Shown: piece by piece, positions 54,746 to 64,000 of the stretch
How the letters are laid out: each line of letters starts with the position of its first letter
Position numbering within the stretch: position 1 is the stretch's first letter
Source of the DNA: Plenodomus lindquistii
Lineage: Eukaryota > Ascomycota > Dothideomycetes > Pleosporales > Leptosphaeriaceae
DNA length: 64,000 nucleotides
Assembly: GCA_025504975.1 (NCBI GenBank)
Contig: JANUWI010000004.1
Location: 806,001 to 870,000, forward strand
Direction: 5' to 3'
Notes under the pieces: generated by a model
The model's input: only the letters and a program-made list of their open reading frames with translations
Told to the model about the DNA's origin: nothing
The model's database searches: none
Made by a program: the position numbers and the translations under genes

Positions 54746-57700
54746 ATCTATTAGTAAAATCTTTAATAGTAAACCTTTTAGATTAAGTAACTTTAGTTAG
54801 CTTTAATTTTTTAGAAATAATATATTTTTTATCTAGAGATAGTAAAGTATATATAAACTTTAAATTACTATAGGTATATAGAAATAGAGCTATAGAGAAT
54901 AGAAAAAGAGAGTTTTAGCTAAAAGAAGCCTAGCTACCTCTATATAAAACCCCTCCTCTTTAGCTTTTAATTATTAATAACTATATAGAAGAAATATATA
55001 CATAGAGAAATATATTATTAGATATAGAGTTATCTAGAGAAAGCTAAGCTTTTTTTATATAAAACCTATCTATATAATTTAGATTAGGTTAAATATATAA
55101 ACTAATAGTAAATATACTATAAAAAGAAAATTAATTTATAGACTTTACTAAACTATATAAATATATTATTATATACTAAAATATATTATATAAGCTATAC
55201 CTAACTTAATTTAAATATGTATAGTAGTTTTATTTTAAAGGTTACGTTTATATATTGCTTGAATATTTATACTAGTAAAATTAGAGTTAGAGCTAACTAT
55301 TTTTCTAGAACTATTCTAAAGTAAACCTTTTTATAGAGCCTTTTATTTTACAACCTTTTATAACTAAAACCTTTAGTTAGAACTTAGGCTACTATATATA
55401 CTAATAAATAAATACCTTACTACTATAAAGCTTTACGTCTTTTTATTTATTTTCTAATATAAATATAACTTTTTAAACTTCTATAGCCTTTACTAGTATA
55501 AAAAGTAGGTTTACTACTTTAACTGCTACTAGCTTTACCTTTACTAGTTCTACTTTTACTAGTTCTACCCTTGCTATTTCTACTTTTACTTCTAGGCTTA
55601 AAAGGAGAATATTCTTTATTACTAAGTATATTACTAAGGCTAGAAGAGTTACTTTTATTATCTAATTTAACTATAATTATAGATAACTTAACTACTTTTT
55701 TTTTTTTTTTTTTTAGTTTATTATTAGTAGGCGCAGAGCGTTTTAATATAGAGTTAGTTAGAATAGGTGTATTAGTAGGCTAGTTTTAAAGTTACTTAGT
55801 TTCTACTTTCTTTTTATTTTTAATCTATGTTTTTTTCTACTTTTTTACTTTTTCTTTTTTATGCTACTTTTCTAGAACTGCTACTACATTACGTTAATAG
55901 GCTGTCTCTACTATTTTATTAGAATAGTTTATATTTTTACTAATATATAGGTTAAGCTTTATTATAAATATATTAGCTAGATTAATATTAAATATATAAT
56001 TAGCAGCTCTAGAGATAAAAGCTAATATAGATTTAGCATCTCTAAACTTTTAGCTTTTAGAGGTCTTTACGTAAGTATTAACTAGGTTATACTTACTAAA
56101 AATATTATTACTTAGTTTAAACTTATAAAGGTTACTTAATTTATTAGATGTTAGACTAATATTAAAGCCTATTATTGCGTTTAGAACGTAGAGATATTTA
56201 TTATTAGAGAGTAGGTTTTTAAGTAGAGCTTTATTAATTATTTTAAACTCTAGAGTTCTATTATTAACAAGAGATCCTTTATAACTATAAAAATATTCTA
56301 AAGTATTACTAGAAATATAAATAGCTTTAAACTAGCTATTACTAGTATTACCTTTTAAATTGTATATAAAGGCGGTAATAGTAAATAGAGCGTTTTTTAT
56401 AACCTACGCTATTTAGGTTATATTATACGTCTTTATAATATAATAACTAAATATTATGTATTTAAAGTATTATTTAAACTAGATTATATAACTATAAGTT
56501 TAAATCTATATAGAATAAAAAAATAGAGGTAAAGTAGTATAAATAATATAGTAGTAGTTATATAGATTAAAGCTGCTATTTATATAATATATTAAAACTA
56601 GTACTTCTAGATTATTACTTTTAATACTATAGAAACTAGGTTTATTCTAGTAATATAAGCAGGCTTTAAAGCAAGTAATAAGTAACTTTTTCTATTTTAA
56701 ATTTATTAATAATAATAGAGTATTAGCTTTATAGCTATTAATATAGAGAAGAATAGCAAAAAGTATAGACTTCTAGAGGTTTAACGCAAAAATAAATAAC
56801 TTTTCTTTATAATTATCTATCTAATTAGTAATGTATAAAAATATAGCCTTTATTCTAGTAGAGCTTTTAATAAAGATAGTAGTAAAAGTTTACAGTTCTG
56901 CAGTATTAATATTAGAAACATTTTTAAAAATAGTATAGTTAATAGGGAAAGTAAAAGCTATACAGCTATATTTAATATTTTTTATAAGTTTTCTAATAAA
57001 AGTAGTGTTATCTGCACGTATAAAGGCTTTTTTATATTTTTTAAAGTATAGAGATTTAACTATTTTAACTTTTTTATATGTTACTAAAGTTTTACTATTT
57101 AGACTAGAATTTATTAGATTACTACTTTAATTATTCTAAAAATGCTTTTTATTTTTATTAAACTAATTTTTATTTTCTACTATTTTATTATCTAGATTCT
57201 CTTTAAGCTTCTAAACTAATAGCAGGGGTAGAGGAACTATAGCTATACTATTAATATCTCTAGAAAGCTAAATAGACTTTTCTATTATAATACTATCTAT
57301 AGAGCTTTTTATAATAGAGTTATTCTCTGCAGGCACTTTAACTACGTAGATATTAGAAGTAAAAAGTAGAAAAAGAGAGATAGTACTAAAATTAAGTAAC
57401 TAGATACTATAACTATTAAAAATAACAGACCTATTATTATTAGAAATAATAGAGTTATTTAAAAAATCTTTAATTTTAATATTATATATATTCTAATGCT
57501 TTTTAGTATTCTAAACGTGTATTATAGTATAAAGGGCGTTTAGTATTAAAAAGCTAATAATATAAATATTATCTATAGAATTAATAATATAGTTTAATAT
57601 AAAATTATAGTAGATTATATACTTACGCTAGATATAATGCAGTATAGGCCCTATATAGGCTAGGTTAAGTTTAGACTTAATAATAAACTTTTTAAATATA

Positions 57701-58787
57701 ACTATAGTATATATAAAGCGTTAGTCTATACTAGTATATATAAAAGCGCCTTTATTATCTATTATATAGAGATCTAGAAGTAGAAAGTAGCTAGCCTAGC
57801 TATCTAATTACTTGCGTACTTTAGCGTTATTAAATAAAAACTATATAAACATAAAGAGACTAGTAAAGTTTTTAAAGCTATATAGAATAGAAGTAGCAGT
57901 TATAAGTATTATCTAATCTAGTTCTAGCTAGCGTATAGTATATAAAGAGTTAGTTTTAATGCCTATATAAATTAGTATTTAGGCTATAGATATATATATT
58001 ACGCGAATAGAAAAGAGAATATATAGTTAGAGACAGGTATAAAAAGAGTTTTAACTAAAAAAAGCTAAAAGTATAAATATAAAAAATAAGTATTAAAATA
58101 GAGACTTAGGTATAAAAAAACTGTGTAGAAAGTAACGTAGTGTTATATAGAAAAGAGTTTTATATAAAAAAAGCTAGGCTTCTCTAAATTAAAACCCCCC
58201 CCTCTAATTATTTACTAGAGTTAGAATATTTACCTTTAGTATTCTAAGCTTTATTAAAAATAGCTTTATTAAATAAGCCTTTTAAGTTATACAGTGCTCG
58301 CTAATTAGCGTTATCTAGAGAAACTAGTTTATAGAACTTGAATTTTTTAGTAGCTATTTTTTTAGTAACTTTATAATTTACTATAACCTATTTAATATTA
58401 CGAGTTAGACTATATTTTATAGTAAAGGTTAGATAAGAAGTTATAATTACTACCTAGCAATTTAGCTTGTTTATCTAGTTAAAAAGATTATATATATAGG
58501 TAAAATAGTCTTTTAAATAGATTATACTAGGTAGCGCTAGACCTCTATATAAATAAATAGTAAACTAGAGATATATATTACATATCTCCTTTACTATCTA
58601 TAATATAAAGTAAAGTTGTATAATAACTATTATAGAATATAGTAGTAGAAACTTATTTAGTTATTTAATATTTTTAGATTTAGTATAGTTTTATAATATT
58701 TAGAGTAACAGTTTACGTTTATTAATCTACTATTAAACGTTAGTTACACTAATATTAAATAGAAATATAAAATAATAAAGGATAATA

Positions 58788-58855
58788 AAAAAAGAGGTTT
58801 TACTTAGAGAAAGCTTAGTTTATAGCTTCTCTAGGTTAAAACCCTTTTTTTATTA
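58788..58855. repeat. Foldback repeat family member
   Basis: GAGGTTTTACTTAGAGAAGC-like left arm (with one extra A) and GCTTCTCTAGGTTAAAACCC right arm around a short spacer; flanked by A-rich and T-rich tracts. Confidence 0.6.
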
Positions 58856-61226
58856 TAATATAAGCTAGTATATTACAAGTAATAGTAAAAGGTCTATTTA
58901 TAGTAATACGCTATAGATAAATTATTCTAGTTTTACTAATACCTATTTTATCTACTAGAATAGCGCTATACTAGATACTAGACTTTAATTATTTATATAT
59001 ATTAAACGCGCCTTTTTTAAAAAGATTTTTATACTATTTATAGCGCTTTTTCTAATTCTTTAGCTAGTGTAAAAGTAATTTAGCTGTACACGTTATCTAC
59101 TACTATATATTTAAATTAAACGCTAAGCTCTACTTTAGTAGAATAGAGAAATAATAATCTTTTATAAAAAGAGTATTTAAACTTTTATAATATTTCTATA
59201 GCTAGAATGCTAAATTATTTATTAGCTTTCTAGCAGTATTTTAATATAATTATAGTTAAAAGTTATTAGAGTCTGCCTACTTATTAGAACTTTCTTTTTT
59301 AGAATTATCTAGTTTTACTAATCTATTTTGCGTAGTATTAGTATTATAGAGTTTTTAGTACTACTATTTTTTTAGTAACGCGGCTATAAAACCTATATTA
59401 GAATTAGATATATACTCTATATTAAAAGTATAGCTATAGACTAATATTATCTAATTATACTTAACCTAGTAAAATATAAGTAAATAGGCTTTAAATTAGT
59501 TAGCGTAGATAATATTTTCTAAAAGGGGCTTACTATTTTTATTAATAGTTAATAACTAGAGCGCTAATACTTACTTACTAATAGTAGGTAGCTTTCTAGA
59601 AGCCTTTTTAATTTTTAAAGAGTTTCTGTAGTTAAAGTTAGGTTTAGAGATTTTATTAATACTATTATTTTTCTATATAGTTATTTAGAAGTTTTTAAAA
59701 TAATCTAGTAGCTTGTAGAGATAGCTAATAACGCGTTTATTATAGAACTAATACGCTTTAGAATTGTTTAGATCTAGTATAAACTACTATTATAGTATTA
59801 GAACTTATAACTTCTAATGTTTAGATATAAAAGCTGCTACGTTTAACCCTATTATATCTATAGCTGCTTTACTAATAATATTATCTAGTATTATAGTAGT
59901 CTAGTTCTATATAAAAGCTTTACTTTTTTTAGAAAAAGAAATAGTTATAGCATTTTTAGTCTAAATAGCTAACTAATTTTAGTTGTAAAACGCTTTTTTT
60001 TTAGTAGTAATAATCTAATATATTACGCTATTTATTATACGCTTTATTACCTTCTCTATTTTCTACTATTCTAGAGATAGAAGTAGAATATAGCGTAGGT
60101 TATAGGCTATTTACTATTTAAATTTAATTATATATAACTTATATAGAATATGTAGTAAAACTAGATTAGGTATTTTATTACTTTTTTATATACCTAGAAC
60201 CTTTACTAGTGCATTTACCTAGTTAAGTCTAAAAAAAGGAGTAAAAGTATAGTTTTTTAGTAGCACAGAGCTGCTTATAAACTATAAAATAAAAAGATTA
60301 TTATACGTAATAATATAGTTATCTATTTTATTAGGTTCTAGGTTAGTTACTAGAGTACCTAAAGGTATATTTAGCACTTTAGGCTTTTTACAGCATAGGT
60401 AAGTAAAGCGTTTTTTAATTAAAACTAATAGTAGCTTTCTAATATTACTAGCACCTTTATAAAATAATCTAAAGTTTATTTTTATAGTTTAATATAAATA
60501 ATATGCATTTGTAACAGCAGGCTAACTATTAATCTAGATTTTTAAATTTTTATTATTATAAAAGCTAAAAAAAGGTGTAAGCTTAATAAAGCTCTTTATA
60601 TTTATTAGCGTAGGCTAGCGTAACTCTTTAGAGCTGTTAGGTACTTAAATTTTAAAGTTTAGTAGTTATTTTACTATAGCCTTTTCTAGTTAGAAGTAAA
60701 TAAAAAGAGCTTGCTAATTAATATTATTTTTATTATTAGTGTCTTTAAAGGGGTTTATTCTAGTAGAGGCTATAATAACTATAATAGATAGTAATCTAGT
60801 AATAATATTAGTAGGTAGAGTAGAAAGATATAGTTAGACTAATATATAATAAAAAAGGGGTTTTAGTATAGAGTAGCTAGATAAAAGCACCTAGATAGGT
60901 ACAGAATATCTAGAGCGTTTAATAATAAAGAGGAGGTTTTAGCCTAGAGAAGCCTAGAGCTTTTTCTACTAGAAACTCTCTCCCTCTCTCTATATCCTTG
61001 TAGTTAGTAACCCCCCCCTTTATAAATAAGTGCTAAAGTTAGGTATATAGTATAAAGATTTTTATTTTAATTTTATTTTACTTTCTAATAGGTTTTTAAT
61101 ATAGAAATATTTATTATAGGCATTTATATTTAATGCCTAGTAATAAGTACTAGGCGTAATATGTAAATAGAGTATATAGAAAAGAGGTTTTAGCTTAAAA
61201 AAGCTGCTATAAATAGGTGCGCTAGT

Positions 61227-61345
61227 AGGGGGTTTAGGCCTAAAAAAGCTCTAGTAGCTATATACGCTAGAAAGGGGTTTTAGCCTAGAGAAGCTCTAGT
61301 AGCTATATACGCTAGAAAGGGGGTTTTAGCCTAAAAAAGCTATTT
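61227..61345 (+). repeat. 46-bp tandem repeat, about 2.6 copies
   Basis: Units start at about 61,227, 61,273 and 61,319, each GGGGTTTTAGCCTA-like followed by AGAAGCTCTAGTAGC and TATATACGCTAGAAA. The unit contains one arm of the foldback family. Confidence 0.8.
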
Positions 61346-61900
61346 AAAATAGAACTTTAGATTTTTAAAATATTAATTTATTTAATTAATATGTTTTAAC
61401 TAGTTAGCGCGTCTATAGCGTGTGTATAGTACTAGTAAAAATACGCGCTTACTTAATATTACTTATAAAGTAGTATTTAGTATATATCTAAGCTCTATTT
61501 ATATTATAGTAATAGATAGAGGTAAAGAAGTAGCGTAGTAGGTAGTAGTTATTAGAGATTATAGAAAGTAAAGAAAAGGATTATAAAGTTAAAAAGTTTA
61601 ATTTAGATTATATAGCTGCGCTAAGATTATAGTAGCACGTATAACGCTAGTCTCTATTATAGTAAAAGTATACTAGCTTCTCTCTAGTAAAATCTTTTTT
61701 TTTTTTTACTACCTTTTATTTCTATACACCTAGATTAGTACCCTGCTTCTATCTAATATAGTAGAGCCTACTTAATACTTTCTACTTTATTCTAATTTAT
61801 ACTATACTTAAATATAATTGTATAGTCTAGAATTTATTCTCTACTTATAAAATCTCTTTTATACTCTATAGCTTTTCTCTATAAAAGATTCTAGTTTATA

Positions 61901-64000
61901 TTTTATTTAAATAGTTATAAATAATTATATATTATATACTTTTTACGTAAGCTATAGCTTATAGAAAAAAGGCTAGAGGTTTTAGCCTAAAGAAGCTATA
62001 ACTAGCTTTTTTTAGATAAAACTCTTTTTTTTTCTATAGTAACCCTGTTTATTTACGTGTATAAAATAATATATTATATATTTATATTATAATATATTTA
62101 TACTATTTTTATTATTTTATAGTAGGTTAAGCTATTTTTTATCTATGTCTAGAAAGTATTTATAGGTAAGCTAGATTATATTCTTTATAACCTATAATAT
62201 ATATACACCTTTACTTATTAGTACTAAATTATAAAAATAGTTTTAGTAGTTCTATACATTCTAAAATATAGTATTACGTTCTATTATATTATATATATAT
62301 TACTACTACTTCTTTTATAGTTTTTTATAGTTTAACTATAATATTACTTATATATCTAGTACTATATATAGATATATATAGTAAATAGACTTATTTTATT
62401 TATTTATTATGCGCTGTTTTTTAGAGTCCTACTACTTTATATATAGTTTAAAAGGCATATTATATAAAAAATATCTTTTTAGTCTAATATTCTAGTTTAT
62501 TTTTTTATAGATAGTTTTTATATAACTACTAGTATATTTATAGCACCCTGCTTTAGCGTAGTTCTAGTTTTTTTTTTTAATAAAATAAGCTACGTAGTTA
62601 TTAGCCTAGAATTCTCTAGTTTTTTTAATAGCTTCTAATAGGTTTGCTAACTCTATCTATTCTATTAGCTAGACTTTTTTACTAAAATTAAGCTTTCTAT
62701 TATTTTAGGTAATCCTCTTCTCTATTAGACTACTAATCTAAAGGAATAGGGTTATATTAGGTAATATAAATTGTACTATTTAGAGTTAGATTACTATTAG
62801 TAATATATACGTAATAGGTATTTATATTATTATTACTTACGTTTTACTAGACTTTCTATATAGAATTAAAATTAGTTTAAAAGTTAAAGTAGTAACTATA
62901 CTACTAATTATTTATAACTTCTACTTCTACTATAGTTACTAGCCTACGTAAATAGAGACAATGTAATATAGTAGTCTATATTCTATAGAAGTAAAGTAAA
63001 TAAAAAGGATAATTATAGTTAGTAGAGCTATATAAAATTATTATAGCTTTTTAAAATAGCCTATTATTAATATATTACAGATACTAGAGTTTTAATATAA
63101 TTAGTCCTTACTTTTTATACTTTATAAACTATGTATTACGCTTTATCTCTATTATAATATATCTTTTTATAGTTTCTATTAAAATATCTATTTAGTGCAA
63201 TATATATACATACTAATTTATTTAGCTATAGAAACTTTTCTAATATTATAGTATAGTAATAACCTAGTTTATCTATAAAATTTAGTATACTAGGTCTAAA
63301 AATAACGTAGGTAGTATAAAGTAGATTATTATAGCTAGCTTATTCTAATTTTTATACCTATATTATAAGTTTATCTAGTTTACTAAACTAGATTACTATA
63401 CGTATATTATTAATATACACACCTATATTAAAAGCTATAGTTACTATTAAAATACCTATTTTAGTGTCTGCGAATTATTATTATACAGCGCAATATTTTT
63501 TTAAAAATATTTTTCTATAATATACTTTATATTCTAGGTTTTCTACTAGCTTTTCTACTATTTTAGTATATAGTAAGTATACTAATATTTTTTTATAGTA
63601 TACCTACTATCTTTTTATGTATACTACTATCTAAGGTATTATTATACTTATTTATAGGCGCGCTATTATATATTTAATATTATATTTAATATTTACTTTA
63701 GTTATAGGCTTTTAGAATATTTAAACTTAATTCTATATATATAATAGCTAATATGCTTTACTTTTATTATTAACTAGTATAGTAGTAGATAGTAGTATTA
63801 TAGGCGTACTAAACTTTACTATATTCTAAAAGTAAAGTAGGTATAGTTAGTATTTATAGTCTAGTAATAGTATATAATAGAATTTATCTAATATAATTTA
63901 CTTTAATTATTCTAGTACTTAGCGTTAATTAACTATTATTATAAAGTTTAGTTTTAATATATTCTCTAGTATAGTAAGCATAATCTGCGCTATTTTATTA
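61901..64000 (-). pseudogene. Inverted copy of the telomere-linked helicase relic (C-terminal half)
   Basis: Reverse complement of 47,758-49,856. The motif V region lies at about 63,391-63,461 on the minus strand; the Walker A part would be beyond the window edge. It carries the same RIP stop codons, so both copies were damaged before or share ancestry after RIP. Reading inward from the right telomere, it comes 7.36 kb later than in the left arm. Confidence 0.75.

Larger units (their letters stand above)
54545..64000. repeat. RIP-degraded AT-rich subtelomeric block (right)
   Basis: Same CA/TG-depleted composition as the left block and no usable ORF. Contents: a G/C-armed hairpin (54.66-54.75 kb), a minus-strand low-complexity relic near 55.5 kb that would read Ser/Lys/Arg-rich, foldbacks, a 46-bp tandem repeat (61.2 kb) and the inverted helicase copy at 61,901-64,000. 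55-60.8 kb holds long stretches that look like mutated coding sequence on the minus strand (for example 58.8-59.9 kb) but no family was recognised. Confidence 0.85.

Noticed and set aside
55571..55783. 70-aa Leu/Phe-rich ORF in the right AT-rich block
   Set aside because: Product of T-runs and CTA/TTA codons in RIPed DNA; the minus strand reads as a degraded Ser/Lys-rich relic instead.
1..64000. CRISPR arrays, operons, rRNA genes
   Set aside because: None seen; gene structure with introns is eukaryotic and no rRNA-like sequence was recognised.

Overview
This window is a nuclear chromosome-end segment from a filamentous ascomycete (Pezizomycotina; the look is most like Dothideomycetes/Pleosporales, but that rank is inference). 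Evidence: short 50-85 bp introns with GT..AG ends and CTAAC/CTGAC branch sites, fungal gene families (HET-s-type HeLo protein, NLR with TPRs, RFT1, RTG2, large NAD-GDH), TTAGGG telomere repeats, and AT-rich gene-less blocks in which CA and TG are almost absent, which is the signature of repeat-induced point mutation (RIP).

Layout. 1-25 kb is a conserved housekeeping block: GNAT acetyltransferase (-), RFT1 (+), RTG2-like Ppx/GppA protein (+), GDH2 (+), an HXXHC membrane protein (-), a divergent NLR/HeLo pair (13.5-17.4 kb), a mitochondrial helical-repeat protein (-), coatomer zeta (+) and RQC2/TAE2 (+). 26-38.7 kb is sparser and enriched in secreted proteins: a beta-helix protein, a class V aminotransferase-fold enzyme, a GH43 glycosidase, a fasciclin protein, a small CCCH protein, a frameshifted methyltransferase and a Cys-containing secreted protein at the very edge of the AT-rich block. 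38.7-49.86 kb is RIP-degraded DNA with a TIR transposon relic, a tandem duplication and a dead telomere-linked RecQ-type helicase. 49.86-54.54 kb is a GC-balanced island: (TTAGGG)n, a complete Penelope-like retroelement (PLE), more (TTAGGG)n, then inverted (CCCTAA)n. 54.54-64 kb is a second RIP-degraded block, whose last 2.1 kb is an inverted copy of the 2.1 kb just left of the first telomere array.

Most notable. (1) The PLE at 49,981-54,345 is endonuclease-less, points its 3' end at telomere repeats, has two ~361-bp pseudo-LTRs 4,006 bp apart, each carrying what I read as a complete type I hammerhead ribozyme, and its ORF1 and RT frames are linked by an in-frame A_AAA_AAC heptamer of the -1 programmed-frameshift kind. 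(2) The NLR (864 aa after splicing) begins with a 25-residue motif that aligns without gaps to the C-terminal motif of the divergently transcribed HeLo protein, i.e. a HET-s/NWD2-style amyloid-signalling pair, but with a TPR-type NLR. (3) The order TTAGGG->...<-CCCTAA between two subtelomeres is a head-to-head telomere junction: either a real chromosome end fusion or an assembly join. Spliced gene models below were built by eye from splice signals and reading-frame phase; no database search was possible.
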